Positions 16,771-27,010 of a DNA stretch of 64,000 nt are shown one piece after another. Source of the DNA: Clostridiales bacterium. Its GTDB lineage: Bacteria > Bacillota > Clostridia > Lachnospirales > Lachnospiraceae. The notes beneath the pieces are model-generated. The model had not been told where the DNA came from. It made no database searches and saw only the letters and a program-made list of their open reading frames with translations. The translations under genes and the position numbers were made by a program. Where the stretch lies: the NCBI GenBank assembly GCA_020860715.1, contig JAJBTU010000032.1, positions 62,001 to 126,000 of the forward strand, given 5' to 3'. Each line of letters starts with the position of its first letter. Within the stretch, counting starts at the first letter, position 1.

Positions 16771-18177
16771 ATGAAAGAAAAGACCTGGGTTGAGGACGTC
16801 AACCGCAGTATTTATGATATTAAAAATGAAGAGAAAGATGTTTACCGCCTGCAGGCGGGCCTGACACCCGGGATCGTTGCGCAGATTTCTGATGAAAAGC
16901 ATGATCCGGACTGGATGCGGGAATTTCGGCAGAAGTCTCTTGCTATTTATAATGAGATTCCGGTGCCGGACTGGGGTCCGTCGATTGAGGGTCTCAATAT
17001 GGATAAGATTGCGACCTACGTGCGCACCAATACGAATATGAAGGCGAACTGGGAGGACGTGCCGGAGGATATCAAAAAGACGTTTGATCTGCTCGGCATT
17101 CCGCAGGCGGAGCGTGAGTCATTGGCCGGAGTCGGCGCGCAGTATGACTCGGAACTGGTTTATCACAACGTGAAGGCGGAAGTCGCGGCGCAGGGTGTAG
17201 TCTACACGGATATGGAGAGCGCTTTAAATGGTGAGTACGCTGACATGGTAAAAAGTCATTTTATGAAACTTGTGCCGCCCCGTGACCATAAATTTGCGGC
17301 GCTGCACGGGGCTGTCTGGTCCGGCGGGTCGTTTGTCTATGTGCCGCCCGGAGTGAAGGTGGATATTCCGCTTCAGTCCTATTTCCGGCTTAACGCTGCC
17401 GGAGCGGGACAGTTCGAACACACGCTGATCATTGTAGACGAAGGCGCGGATCTGCACTTTATTGAGGGCTGCTCGGCGCCGAAATACAATGTGGCGAACC
17501 TGCACGCGGGCTGTGTGGAACTTTTTGTCGGAAAGAATGCCAGACTGCGCTACTCGACGATTGAAAACTGGTCCAAGAATATGTACAATCTGAATACCAA
17601 GCGTGCAAAGGTGGAAGCCGGAGGAAAGATTGAATGGGTATCCGGTTCGTTTGGTTCTCATGTTTCCTACCTGTATCCGATGAGTATCCTCAATGGAGAC
17701 GGAGCAAGGGCAGAGTTTACCGGCGTGACTTTTGCCGGGAAAGGACAGAATCTGGACACCGGCGCGAAGATGGTGCATCTGGCTCCCAATACTTCCTCCT
17801 ATATGAATACGCGCTCAATTTCGAAAGATGGCGGTATCAGCACGTTCCGAAGTTCGGTGGTCGTTATGCCGAAAGCGAAGCACAGCAAGTCATCGGTTTC
17901 CTGCCAGTCGCTGATGCTGGATCGGATATCCCGTTCCGATACGGTACCGGCGATGGACATCCGCACAAACGACGCGGATATCGGACATGAGGCAAAGATC
18001 GGACGTATCAGTGATGATGCGGTCTTTTATCTGATGAGCCGCGGGATTCCGGAGGATGAGGCCAGAGCGCTGATTGTCAGCGGCTTTGCCGACAATGTCT
18101 CCAAAGAACTTCCGGTTGAGTATGCGGTAGAGATGAACAATCTGATTCGCCTGGAGATGAAAGGAAGCATCGGGTGA
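16771..18177 (+). CDS. sufB: Fe-S cluster assembly scaffold SufB
   Basis: 468-residue core scaffold subunit that holds the nascent cluster with SufC and SufD. The right-handed beta-helix core and C-terminal segments are typical: GAVWSGGSFVYVPPGVKVD, IEGCSAPKY (with a Cys), YSTIENWSKN, and the conserved SSVSCQSLMLD Cys region. The C-terminus DEARALIVSGFAD is the SufC-binding helix. Length is normal. AAGGAG precedes the ATG, and the gene follows sufC by 30 bp. Confidence 0.97.
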   Translation: MKEKTWVEDVNRSIYDIKNEEKDVYRLQAGLTPGIVAQISDEKHDPDWMREFRQKSLAIYNEIPVPDWGPSIEGLNMDKIATYVRTNTNMKANWEDVPEDIKKTFDLLGIPQAERESLAGVGAQYDSELVYHNVKAEVAAQGVVYTDMESALNGEYADMVKSHFMKLVPPRDHKFAALHGAVWSGGSFVYVPPGVKVDIPLQSYFRLNAAGAGQFEHTLIIVDEGADLHFIEGCSAPKYNVANLHAGCVELFVGKNARLRYSTIENWSKNMYNLNTKRAKVEAGGKIEWVSGSFGSHVSYLYPMSILNGDGARAEFTGVTFAGKGQNLDTGAKMVHLAPNTSSYMNTRSISKDGGISTFRSSVVVMPKAKHSKSSVSCQSLMLDRISRSDTVPAMDIRTNDADIGHEAKIGRISDDAVFYLMSRGIPEDEARALIVSGFADNVSKELPVEYAVEMNNLIRLEMKGSIG

Positions 18178-18261
18178 GAGTGATGCCGCCGATAAAGGAC
18201 AGGCTGTCCTTTTGCCGGATAGAGTATGGCGACTTGCCGATGTGATCAGAGGAGAAACGAA

Positions 18262-19416
18262 ATGGATAGGGATATGACAATCAACCGGCTGCCCGCTCCG
18301 ACCTGGAACTGGCTGCATGTGAATGAGGCCGGCATAAAAGGAGTACCTGCCTTACAGGCAGGAAAACTGGAGGATGAGACGCCGGAAGTGATACAAAAAC
18401 AGGAAGTAAGCGGTGCGGAACTTTCCAGGATACCGGGTGGCATGGGCGCGGATATGGATCAGCTGCTATCACAGAATCCGATGGACTTTTCTGTGTGGAC
18501 GATTGCGGCCGGTCTGAAAGAGCGCAAACCGGTACGCCTGCATTTTGCGTATGAAGCGGGCGCACCGGCGCAGAACCTGATCGGCATCTGTGCGGATGAG
18601 GACAGCGAGATCACAGTGATTATGGACTTTAGCGGGGCTTCTATGGCTTCTGACCATATAAAGACTGACAACGATGAGAATGACTGTATTTCTGAGGAAA
18701 AGGCACCGGTCGGAGATAATGCTGTCTCAGATCAGTCAGAAAGCCGGAAGCTGCACAGCTTTGCTGCGGTTCAGACAAAGATTTCCGCTAAAAAGGGCGC
18801 AAAGGTTCATCTGGTACAGATTCAGCATCTGCCGGAAGACTTTACGTTTCTGAATGACGTCGGCACAGACTGTGGAGAAGCAGCTTCCATAGAAACAATT
18901 CAGGTCGTGCTCGGCGGCGGAGACACCTATATGGGAATGCGCACGGAACTGGGCGCGAAAAAGAGTTCGCTGGAAAGCAGGACAGGCTATCTGCTTGATA
19001 ATAAAGAAAAGCTGGATATGAATTATGTGGCAAGTCATACCGGCGAAAAAACCGTAAGCCGTATGGATGTTTCCGGTGTGCTGCGTGGGGAATCACAGAA
19101 GCTGTTCCGCGGTACGATCGATTTTCGGAATGGCTCAGTTGGAGCGAAGGGGGACGAGAAGGAGGACGTGCTTCTTTTTTCGGACCATGTGATTAACCGT
19201 ACAGTTCCATTGATCCTCTGCGAGGAAGAGGATGTGGAAGGCAATCATGGCGCGACAATCGGAAAACTGGATGAAGCACTGCTGTTTTATCTTTCTTCCC
19301 GCGGCATTTCCGAGGAGGAAATCTATGAGATGATGGCGCGGGCACGGATTGATGCGGTCTGCAATGGAATTGCGGATGAAAAGACGCAGGAACTTGTGCA
19401 GGAGTGCCTTGGCTGA
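18262..19416 (+). CDS. sufD: Fe-S cluster assembly protein SufD
   Basis: 384-residue SufB paralogue that completes the SufBC2D scaffold. The N-terminal part is divergent and includes an acidic stretch (about residues 130-160, KTDNDENDCISEEKAPV...). The C-terminal beta-helix and SufC-contact helix are conserved (HGATIGKLDEALLFYLSSRG, then SEEEIYEMMARARID). I chose the start at 18262 for the GGAGA at 18251-18255. N-terminal NRLPAPTWNWLHVNE matches SufD proteins, which begin with a motif for recognising substrate or partner. Confidence 0.93.
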   Translation: MDRDMTINRLPAPTWNWLHVNEAGIKGVPALQAGKLEDETPEVIQKQEVSGAELSRIPGGMGADMDQLLSQNPMDFSVWTIAAGLKERKPVRLHFAYEAGAPAQNLIGICADEDSEITVIMDFSGASMASDHIKTDNDENDCISEEKAPVGDNAVSDQSESRKLHSFAAVQTKISAKKGAKVHLVQIQHLPEDFTFLNDVGTDCGEAASIETIQVVLGGGDTYMGMRTELGAKKSSLESRTGYLLDNKEKLDMNYVASHTGEKTVSRMDVSGVLRGESQKLFRGTIDFRNGSVGAKGDEKEDVLLFSDHVINRTVPLILCEEEDVEGNHGATIGKLDEALLFYLSSRGISEEEIYEMMARARIDAVCNGIADEKTQELVQECLG

Positions 19417-19442
19417 ATGATAAAATGAAAGGATACGTTTCC

Positions 19443-20681
19443 ATGGCGACAGCAGTTGAAAAATGGAACATAGATGACATTCGCAGGGACTTTCCCCTGC
19501 TTCAGAATACGGATTTCGCGTATCTGGACAATGCGGCGACCTCGCAGAAGCCTGTACAGGTGCTGGATGCAGTGCGTGAGTTCTATGAGACAAAGAATGC
19601 AAACCCGTTCCGCGGGCTTTATCCGCTGAGCGAGGAAGCCACAGAGGCTTATGAAGATGCGCGCAGGACGGTCAAAGAGTTTATCCATGCGCAGAGCACG
19701 GAGGAGATTATTTTCACAAGAAACGCATCGGAAAGCCTGAATCTGGTCGCTTACAGCCTGGGCAGTATTTTGTTTCAGCCGGGGGATGAGATCGTGGTGA
19801 GCATCGCGGAACACCACAGCAATATGCTTCCGTGGCGGCAGGCAGCGGAGCGCGCGGGCGCGAAGGTGGTTTATCTGGAATGCGCGGACGACGGAACGAT
19901 TACGGAAGAGATGCTTTGCTCCGTGCTGACCGGGCGCACACGTCTGGTCGCCATTACACAGGTTTCTAATGTCTTCGGCCGGGAAAATAACATCCGGCGT
20001 TTTGCCGAAGTCTGTCATGAGCGCGGAATTGTGATTGTAGCGGACGGCGCGCAGAGCGTGCCGCACATGGCGGTTGACGTTCAGGCGCTGGATGTTGATT
20101 TCCTCGCGTTTTCGGGTCACAAGATGCTCGCTCCTGACGGGATTGGCGTTTTGTACGGGAAGAAGAAATGGCTGAAAAAAATGCCGCCGTTTTTAAGCGG
20201 CGGAGAGATGATCGAATCAGTTACCCGCGACAAAGTGATCTATGCGGAACTTCCGCATAAGTTTGAGGCCGGCACAGTGAATGCGGGCGGGGCTGTGGGA
20301 CTGGCCGAGGCCATCCGCTATATGCAGCGTCTCGGATTGGACTGGATCGAGGAACGGGAGCAGGCGCTGACTGCGTTTGCTTACGGGCATATGAAAGAGA
20401 TCCCGGGCGTGCATGTTATTGGAAGTGAGGATCCGGCGGAACATCACGGGATCCTGACCTTTACCGTGGACGGCGTTCATCCTCACGATGTTTCAGAGAT
20501 TCTGAGCGCTTCGAAGATTGCAGTACGTGCCGGACACCATTGTGCGCAGCCGCTGATGCAGCAGCTGAGAGTCGGTTCCACGACCAGGGCCAGCCTGATG
20601 TTTTACAATACGGAAGAAGAAATCCTGCGTTTCACGGAGGCGCTTGGACAGGTAAGGAGGGTCATGGGATATGGAGAATAG
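19443..20681 (+). CDS. sufS: Cysteine desulfurase SufS
   Basis: PLP enzyme that takes sulfur from cysteine as a protein persulfide for cluster assembly. In the 412 residues: YLDNAATSQKP near the N-terminus, PLP-lysine motif DFLAFSGHKMLAPDGIGVL, and catalytic Cys in the RAGHHCAQPLM loop of group II desulfurases. Start 19443 is preceded by AAAGGA at a proper distance; the ATG at 19425 is not. It overlaps sufU by 11 bases, indicating translational coupling with the sulfur acceptor. Confidence 0.97.
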   Translation: MATAVEKWNIDDIRRDFPLLQNTDFAYLDNAATSQKPVQVLDAVREFYETKNANPFRGLYPLSEEATEAYEDARRTVKEFIHAQSTEEIIFTRNASESLNLVAYSLGSILFQPGDEIVVSIAEHHSNMLPWRQAAERAGAKVVYLECADDGTITEEMLCSVLTGRTRLVAITQVSNVFGRENNIRRFAEVCHERGIVIVADGAQSVPHMAVDVQALDVDFLAFSGHKMLAPDGIGVLYGKKKWLKKMPPFLSGGEMIESVTRDKVIYAELPHKFEAGTVNAGGAVGLAEAIRYMQRLGLDWIEEREQALTAFAYGHMKEIPGVHVIGSEDPAEHHGILTFTVDGVHPHDVSEILSASKIAVRAGHHCAQPLMQQLRVGSTTRASLMFYNTEEEILRFTEALGQVRRVMGYGE

Positions 20682-21093
20682 GACCTTTTATAACGAGATT
20701 CTGATTGATCACAATCAGCATCCGGGTCATAAGTATGAACTGGAAGGTGCGAATCTGGTGCTCGAGGGCGTTAATCCGAGCTGCGGGGACGACATTTTTC
20801 TGCATCTGAAGGTAGAAGACGGAAAGATCGTGGACGGTACCTTTGTTGGCGACGGATGCGCCATTTCCCAGGCTTCAGCGGATATCATGCTTGATTTGAT
20901 CATCGGAAAATCCACAGAGGAAGCAAAACGTCTCGCTGATATCTTCAAACGGATGATTCACGGGGAGATCAGCGAGGAGGAACTCGATGAACTCGAGGAA
21001 GCCGGAGCTCTGCAGGATATCGCTCATATGCCGGCACGCGTGAAGTGCGCGATGCTTGGATGGCGGACGATGAACGAGATGCTGGAGGAGTAA
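20671..21093 (+). CDS. sufU: Zn-dependent sulfur transfer protein SufU
   Basis: 140-residue IscU-like protein that accepts sulfur from SufS in Gram-positive bacteria. Zn ligands: Cys and Asp in NPSCGDD, Cys in GDGCAIS and Cys in VKCAMLGW. A short insertion between the first two halves, present in SufU but not IscU, is seen around KRLADIFKRMIHGEISEEE. It terminates the operon at a strong hairpin. Confidence 0.95.
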   Translation: MENRTFYNEILIDHNQHPGHKYELEGANLVLEGVNPSCGDDIFLHLKVEDGKIVDGTFVGDGCAISQASADIMLDLIIGKSTEEAKRLADIFKRMIHGEISEEELDELEEAGALQDIAHMPARVKCAMLGWRTMNEMLEE

Positions 21094-21120
21094 TCAGCTT
21101 TTACACGTAGTGGTGCCCGC

Positions 21121-21153
21121 GAAAAACGCGCAGCATACGGCTGCGCGTTTTTC
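21121..21153. terminator. Bidirectional terminator, sufU and lysR gene
   Basis: Stem GAAAAACGCGCAGC (21121-21134) and GCTGCGCGTTTTTC (21140-21153), 14 bp, loop ATACG, with T-runs on both strands between convergent genes. Confidence 0.9.
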
Positions 21154-22065
21154 TTATGAAGGAAGAACGTTTTTTTCATACCCTTTCAGCAGTTCCAGAT
21201 ACTGTTCGCCGAGCAGGCTTAAAGGCATGCCTTTTCGTTTGATGTAGCCGATATTCATGGTATCATCAGTGTCGAGCGGAATCGCCGTGTACTGCTCGCC
21301 GTTCAGCTTTTCACAGATGATTCCGGAGCAGAGCGTGTAGCCGTTCAGGCCGACCATCAGATTCAGCATGGTCGCGCGGTCGTCCGCTTTGATGATCTGG
21401 CTGTACTCGCAGGTGCTTAAGACTTCCTCTGCGTAATAAAAGGAATTTTTTTCACCCTGTTCAAAGGACAGACAGGGGTAGGGTTTTAACTCGTCAAAAG
21501 AAATCCGTTTTTTTCCGGCCAGCGGGTGAGACTGGCTTAAGTAGACGGAGATGCCGCACTGAAACAGGAAAGAATATTCGACTTCATTTTCCTGAAAAAT
21601 CTTCCGCAGAACTTTTTCATTGAAATCGTTCAAATACAGCACGCCGATCTCACTGCGGTAATTCCGCACGTTCTCGATCACTTCTCCGGTCTTGGTCTCG
21701 TGGATTGCGAATTCATACTCGTCCATGCCGAATTTTTTCGCCAGTTCAATAAACGCTTCCACCGCAAAGGAGTAGTGCTGTGTGGAAACACTGAATGTCT
21801 TTTTTACCGCTTTTCCTGCATAGCGTTCCTCCATCATTCGGCGCAGCTCGGACATCTGCCGGGCGTAGCGCAGAAATTCCGTACCTTCCGGCGTGATCAC
21901 GATACCGCGGTTGGAACGGATAAAGAGTTCGATGTGCAGCTCATCTTCCAGATCCCGGATCGCTGCCGAGAGCGCCGGCTGTGAAACATAGAGCGCGGCG
22001 GCTGCCTTATTCATGGATTTCATATCTGCAATCGTGACTGCATAAAGAATCTGCTGGAGTGTCAT
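21154..22065 (-). CDS. LysR-family transcriptional regulator
   Basis: 303-residue DNA-binding regulator: N-terminal winged helix-turn-helix (MNKAAAALYVSQPALSAAIR, residues about 20-40), then a two-lobed substrate-binding domain that senses a small effector. Start: I prefer ATG 22065 (MTLQQILYAV, the usual LysR opening, with GAGG upstream) over a GTG at 22080. It lies divergent from the cysK relic at 22142, an arrangement in which LysR proteins often control the neighbour, so it may once have regulated cysteine synthase. Its present target is unknown. Confidence 0.9.
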   Translation of the reverse strand: MTLQQILYAVTIADMKSMNKAAAALYVSQPALSAAIRDLEDELHIELFIRSNRGIVITPEGTEFLRYARQMSELRRMMEERYAGKAVKKTFSVSTQHYSFAVEAFIELAKKFGMDEYEFAIHETKTGEVIENVRNYRSEIGVLYLNDFNEKVLRKIFQENEVEYSFLFQCGISVYLSQSHPLAGKKRISFDELKPYPCLSFEQGEKNSFYYAEEVLSTCEYSQIIKADDRATMLNLMVGLNGYTLCSGIICEKLNGEQYTAIPLDTDDTMNIGYIKRKGMPLSLLGEQYLELLKGYEKNVLPS

Positions 22066-22126
22066 ATCCTGCTGCCTCACTTTCTGAAAGAATTATAATA
22101 CTTTCAGTCCGGTTACACAATTCTAA

Positions 22127-22492
<366 letters not shown>

Positions 22493-22499
22493 AAATTCC

Positions 22500-22548
22500 A
22501 AAACCTCCTGGCTGCCGTTTCGGCATTGCAGGAGGTTTTGTGTTTTTT
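22500..22548 (+). terminator. Terminator behind the cysK remnant
   Basis: Stem AAAACCTCCTG (22500-22510) and CAGGAGGTTTT (22529-22539), followed by GTGTTTTTT. Confidence 0.85.
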
Positions 22549-22608
22549 AAATTTAATTTTTAACAGATGAAAGGCAAGAATATGGAATGCTTTCAGACGG
22601 TTGCCAGA

Positions 22609-23808
22609 TTATAGTTCTGATTCTGTTTCTTCACGAATGTTCAGATATACATCGTCTTTTGAATGGTATCCTCCGGCGATAATGACCTCATCGATGTTTT
22701 CCGCTGTCACAGCTACCGGATCCAGCTTGTAATATGGTACTTCATAGGAACCGGAGACGACGGTCTCTGTGACCGGGTATGTACAGTCATCGGAGGTGAT
22801 GTCCTCGCCGCGGGCGAGCGCGACTGCGAGAGTCGCGGCAACCATGGCTTCATCCTCTACGGATTTGTAGACAGTCATTTCCTGTGTGCCTTCCACAATC
22901 CGCTGGCAGGCGGAGAGTTCGGCGTCCTGTCCGACGACAGTAACCTGCCCGGCAAGCTGATTTTCAGAGAGGGCCTTGATGGCCTGGCTGGCAAGGTCGT
23001 CATTACCGCACATGACCGCTACGATGTCCCGGGAGACTTCCAGACCCTCATTCACATAGTCGAACGCAAGCTCTGCGAGCCAGTTGTCGCAGTATGCCGA
23101 ATAGACGATCTCAAGACCGCTTCCTTTCAGGGTTGCGGTAAAACCATCGACTACATCATCCACATTCAGGTCAGTCGGCGACCCGTAGATGGCAAAGATT
23201 TCCCCGCCGTCCGGACAGGCACTGATCAGTGCTTCCGCCATCAGTACTCCGACCTCAAAGTTGTCAAAAGAAATGTACAGATCCGCGTTCACATCCGAGA
23301 TCAGCCGGTCATAGCAGATGACCCGGATGCCGCTGTCGATGGCTTTGTTTACCACGTCCTTTAAAGCGTCGCCGTCTACGGCGATAATAACGATCACGTC
23401 CATTCCCTTCTGGATAAAATATTCGACCTGTGAGATCTGTTCCCCGCTGTCCCCACTGGCCACCTGCACATTTACATCCGCGCCAAGGCTCTGGGCGGTG
23501 GAGACAAACATATCGCGGTCACGCAGCCAGCGCTCGATGACGAAGGAGTCAAAACTCAGGCCGATCTGCAGGCGTGCCTCGGCTTCCGTCTCCTCCGTTT
23601 CTGTAACGACTTCCTGCTCGGAACAGCCGGTAAGAAACAGAATCAGAGCAGACAGGATCAGAATGAAAGCGGCCTTAAGAATAGCTTTCCAATGTTTATC
23701 AGAATGCGCTCCGGCAGCAGTAATTGTTTCGCAGCCGGTATTTATCTGACATGGAACGTGAAAGGCGTTCCGGTGTGTATGTATGGCCTTGCCGCAGTTT
23801 TTATACAT
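22609..23808 (-). CDS. Sugar-binding lipoprotein of the ChvE/XylF kind, in a sensing operon
   Basis: 399-residue periplasmic-binding-protein-like lipoprotein. A hydrophobic segment ends in a lipobox (ILFLTGCSEQ, Cys near residue 62), and a Glu/Thr linker precedes a two-lobe sugar-binding domain (IGLSFDSFVIERWLRDRD; VDGDALKDVVNKAID; CYDRLISDVNADLYISFDN). The residues before the hydrophobic part (about 45) are unusually long for a lipoprotein, but GAGG lies 8 bases before this ATG and I see no other in-frame start. It is the last gene of a minus-strand run (binding protein, kinase, regulator, this). It could feed the ABC transporter at 28399-32406 or be part of sensing; the sequence alone does not decide. 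Confidence 0.85.
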   Translation of the reverse strand: MYKNCGKAIHTHRNAFHVPCQINTGCETITAAGAHSDKHWKAILKAAFILILSALILFLTGCSEQEVVTETEETEAEARLQIGLSFDSFVIERWLRDRDMFVSTAQSLGADVNVQVASGDSGEQISQVEYFIQKGMDVIVIIAVDGDALKDVVNKAIDSGIRVICYDRLISDVNADLYISFDNFEVGVLMAEALISACPDGGEIFAIYGSPTDLNVDDVVDGFTATLKGSGLEIVYSAYCDNWLAELAFDYVNEGLEVSRDIVAVMCGNDDLASQAIKALSENQLAGQVTVVGQDAELSACQRIVEGTQEMTVYKSVEDEAMVAATLAVALARGEDITSDDCTYPVTETVVSGSYEVPYYKLDPVAVTAENIDEVIIAGGYHSKDDVYLNIREETESEL

Positions 23809-23896
23809 GATTGATACCTCATAGATGCACTTCTTTGAAGCGGTTTTTGTGTATTATTATAGCTGCAAATAATATGATCCGGAATCCGGCTTTGTT

Positions 23897-25492
23897 TTAT
23901 CCCTGCACGCTCATCCGGTACTCACGCGGCGTCATGTCCGTCTGCTTTTTGAAGAGACGGCTGAAATAATTCGGATCGGAATAGCCGCACATGGAGCTGA
24001 TCAGTTTCACACTGAGAGAGGGATCTGCCAGCAGTTCCTTGGCCTTTTCCACACGTACGCGAGTCAGGTACTCGATGAAGTTTTCTCCCGACTCATCCTT
24101 GAACACCCTGCTGAAATAGTAGGGGCTGATGTTTACCGCGCGGGAGACGTCGTCTAAGGAAATATCGTGGCTGTAGTTTTCCTGTATGTAGTTCTGCGCT
24201 TTTTTGACGATGGAATTGGACTGCGACTCCTTATGGTCGTGGATGGCGTCGCATACGGCCGCCATTTTTTCAGTAAACCAGCGCCGCAGAGATTCATAAT
24301 CCCCAAAAGAGGTGGCTATCTCCAGATAATCCTTCCGGTCGCTGAAATTATAATTGACAATACCGGCCTCAAAAGCGACCCGTTCTGCCCAGATGATGTA
24401 TTCAAGTACCTTAAGGACAATGTTTCCGCGGTCGTTGGGATAATGCTGTACCATCCAGTCAAAGAAAATGTTCAGCTCGGCAAGCATGGGAGCCGTGCTG
24501 CCTGCTTCCAGAAAACGGTAAATGCGGCGCTCAGTTTCATCTGGAAATTCTTCCTCATAGACGCCGCCGGACTGCAGGTCGTCGATGTGGATGACGTGGC
24601 TCTTGCTGTCATTTAAAGAACGCAGCGCTTCCCGGTAGGAGAGCTGCAGATCCTCCATTTTGTGGACACGGCCGATGCTGATGCGGAATCTGGCGTGAAA
24701 ACGTTCCTCCAGATTTTTGGTCAGACTGCGCGCGTTTTCTACAATACGGATTCGTTCTTCGTAGGAGACCTGCCCTTCCTCTCTTGGAACGAGCAGCACG
24801 ATGCGGTTGGACATGACCGGCCCGACCAGGCAGTTCAGAGAGTCCTTGACGAGTCCGCGGAGCTCCGGGTAGAAATCCTGCGCCTGCACGCTCATCCGTA
24901 CCGGGCTGACCAGTCTGCCGTTGTCGTATTCCGTGCCGAACTGGATGATCATAATGGAACCGTATTTTTCCTCAACGTCCAGCAGCTGCAGATAGTAACC
25001 GACGTCCTGCATTTCTGTCTGGAAGAGAAGATTGGTGATGATGCTCTGTTCTACTACCGGCACGATGATTTCCAGTTTTTCCTGAATCTGCAGCTGGGAA
25101 CTGCGAAGCGCCCGGTTGTGATCGACCTTTTTCATCGCTTCCTCTACCGTGGAAAGTACGGTCTTCCGGGAAATCGGTTTTGTCAGGTATTTTTCCACTC
25201 CGAGATCAATGGCTTCTTTGGCGTAATCGAATTTATCATAGGCGGAGATGATGTAAAAGAGGGCGGTGCTGTTGGACTTGCGTATCTCCTTCATCGCCTG
25301 AATCCCGTTGATGCCGGGCATCTGGATATCAAGGAACACGATATCCGGGTGAAAACTTTCTGTCTTTTCGATAACCGCACGGCCGGTCTTGGCCGTCTCC
25401 AGCTCACAGCAGTCAGCATATTGTCCGAGAATCATGGTTTTTAAGGATTCCAGCATGAGTCCCTCGTCGTCAGCGATTAAGATTCGATACAT
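23897..25492 (-). CDS. YesN-type response regulator (receiver plus AraC DNA-binding domain)
   Basis: 531-residue transcription factor: receiver domain (acid pocket Asp8/Asp9, phospho-acceptor Asp55 in VFLDIQMPG, Lys in LTKPISRK), a long middle region of about 270 residues, and a C-terminal AraC pair of helix-turn-helix motifs (SLDDVSRAVNISPYYFSRVF; VKLISSMCGYSDPNYFSRLF). It starts 29 bp after the kinase gene and is its cognate partner. Likely target: the divergent sugar ABC operon. The middle region is typical of YesN proteins and may help dimerise. Confidence 0.95.
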   Translation of the reverse strand: MYRILIADDEGLMLESLKTMILGQYADCCELETAKTGRAVIEKTESFHPDIVFLDIQMPGINGIQAMKEIRKSNSTALFYIISAYDKFDYAKEAIDLGVEKYLTKPISRKTVLSTVEEAMKKVDHNRALRSSQLQIQEKLEIIVPVVEQSIITNLLFQTEMQDVGYYLQLLDVEEKYGSIMIIQFGTEYDNGRLVSPVRMSVQAQDFYPELRGLVKDSLNCLVGPVMSNRIVLLVPREEGQVSYEERIRIVENARSLTKNLEERFHARFRISIGRVHKMEDLQLSYREALRSLNDSKSHVIHIDDLQSGGVYEEEFPDETERRIYRFLEAGSTAPMLAELNIFFDWMVQHYPNDRGNIVLKVLEYIIWAERVAFEAGIVNYNFSDRKDYLEIATSFGDYESLRRWFTEKMAAVCDAIHDHKESQSNSIVKKAQNYIQENYSHDISLDDVSRAVNISPYYFSRVFKDESGENFIEYLTRVRVEKAKELLADPSLSVKLISSMCGYSDPNYFSRLFKKQTDMTPREYRMSVQG

Positions 25493-25521
25493 CGTTTTCT
25501 CCTTTCAGGGCCTGCGGCCTT

Positions 25522-27006
25522 TTATGCTACAGGAAGCGTAAGAATGACCTGTGTGCCGCATCCGGGGCCGTCGCTTTCGATCCGGAGCAGCTCCTTTTGA
25601 TTATAGTACAGCTCCAGCCGGTGGATGACGTTGGACATGGCGACTCCGGTGGAATTGGAATCTTCTTCGGCAGGGGCAAGGTTATCCTCCAGAATATCAC
25701 GGATTTTCTCCTGCGTCATACCAACGCCGTTATCCCGCACCGAGATTTCCAGAAGGGTTTCATCAGGCCGTCTTACAGCCAGAGTGATACAGCCGTCCTC
25801 CAGATTGTCATGAATGCCATGCTGCACCGCATTTTCCACAATAGGCTGCAGGATCATACTGGGAATCCGGATGCCCTCTATATCTGTGTCGATTTCTTTC
25901 TGATAGGTGATATCTCCGGCAAACCGGACATTTAAGATATAAATGTAGTTGTCGACAGACTGAATTTCCTCGTCCAGTGTCGCGTCGCCGGACATTTTCC
26001 GGACATTGTAGCGGAAAAAATCGGCCATCCGTTCCAGAAAAATACTGGTCTGGTCCGCATCCTCCATGGCCGCGAGCTGCGCCCCGGCATTCAGAGAGTT
26101 GAAGAGAAAATGCGGGTTGATCTGTGCCTGCAGGTATTTGAGCTGCGCCTCTTTCAGGTGGGCTCCCATCAACAGCTCCCGCTCCTTGAGCTGTGCTTCC
26201 GTCTCCATGCTCTCCCGGAGCCGGTCGATATATTCGCGGATACTGGCGAGCATCTGATTAAAACCGCGGGTCACGACACCGATCTCATCCTCATAGACGA
26301 CCGGAAGCTGCGGGACGTCCAGATTGCCGCCGGCCACCTCATGCGCAGTCGAAGAGAGAACGGTCAGAGGATGGATCATATTGTGAACAAAAATGGCTAT
26401 GACCAGCATACAGACGACAAAGACCGCCAGCATGATGACCAGACTTCCCTGCTCCAGAACCTGCATGGAGGAGATCAGTGTCTGGTAGTTTATGGAATTT
26501 TGGGCAAACAGCAGATTGTTCAGCCGGTATATGTAGGAATTGATGTAGCTGTAAAGCTGTGTTTCCAGCTCGTAGGATTCCTTATATCGCTCAACGTTGC
26601 GCCCGCGCTTGGCCTGTACGGTGACGCCGGTCTGATCCAGATAGCTCTCGGACATATTGCGGATGTTTTTTTCCAGCATCAGGATCTCACTGTCCACATT
26701 TTCACTGTTCAGATCCTCCAGAAGCGTGCGGTACTCCTGTTCGTAGCTGTAATAATCCTCCAGCGCCTGGCTGCTTTTGGTATTCAGATATTCGTAGACA
26801 GAGTTCTGGATCTGCTCCAGAGTATCGGAGAGCGTATTGACTGCCACGTTGCTGGTAAATACCGAGTCGATCCGCTGGACAGCGGAGTTGATCTCACTGA
26901 TCAGAAACAGATTCATGCACAGCACGCTTACCAGAACGAGCAGGATCATGGCGTTGATGCGTGACTGTATGGAAGAAAAAAAAGGGAGGGGACGTTTCTT
27001 TTTCAT
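25522..27006 (-). CDS. YesM/LytS-type sensor histidine kinase
   Basis: 494-residue membrane kinase. TM1 is at about residues 18-38 and TM2 at about 190-212, enclosing an extracellular region of about 150 residues with helical character; then HAMP, the His-kinase box with His299 (QINPHFLFNSLNAG), and an ATPase domain (VENAVQHGI, DNGVGM, STGVAMSNVIHRL). Start 27006: GAGGAGG lies 9 bases upstream; the frame extends further but without a site. It follows the anchored binding protein by 4 bp. The extracellular helical domain is the expected contact surface for that protein. Confidence 0.94.
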   Translation of the reverse strand: MKKKRPLPFFSSIQSRINAMILLVLVSVLCMNLFLISEINSAVQRIDSVFTSNVAVNTLSDTLEQIQNSVYEYLNTKSSQALEDYYSYEQEYRTLLEDLNSENVDSEILMLEKNIRNMSESYLDQTGVTVQAKRGRNVERYKESYELETQLYSYINSYIYRLNNLLFAQNSINYQTLISSMQVLEQGSLVIMLAVFVVCMLVIAIFVHNMIHPLTVLSSTAHEVAGGNLDVPQLPVVYEDEIGVVTRGFNQMLASIREYIDRLRESMETEAQLKERELLMGAHLKEAQLKYLQAQINPHFLFNSLNAGAQLAAMEDADQTSIFLERMADFFRYNVRKMSGDATLDEEIQSVDNYIYILNVRFAGDITYQKEIDTDIEGIRIPSMILQPIVENAVQHGIHDNLEDGCITLAVRRPDETLLEISVRDNGVGMTQEKIRDILEDNLAPAEEDSNSTGVAMSNVIHRLELYYNQKELLRIESDGPGCGTQVILTLPVA

Positions 27007-27010
27007 GGCA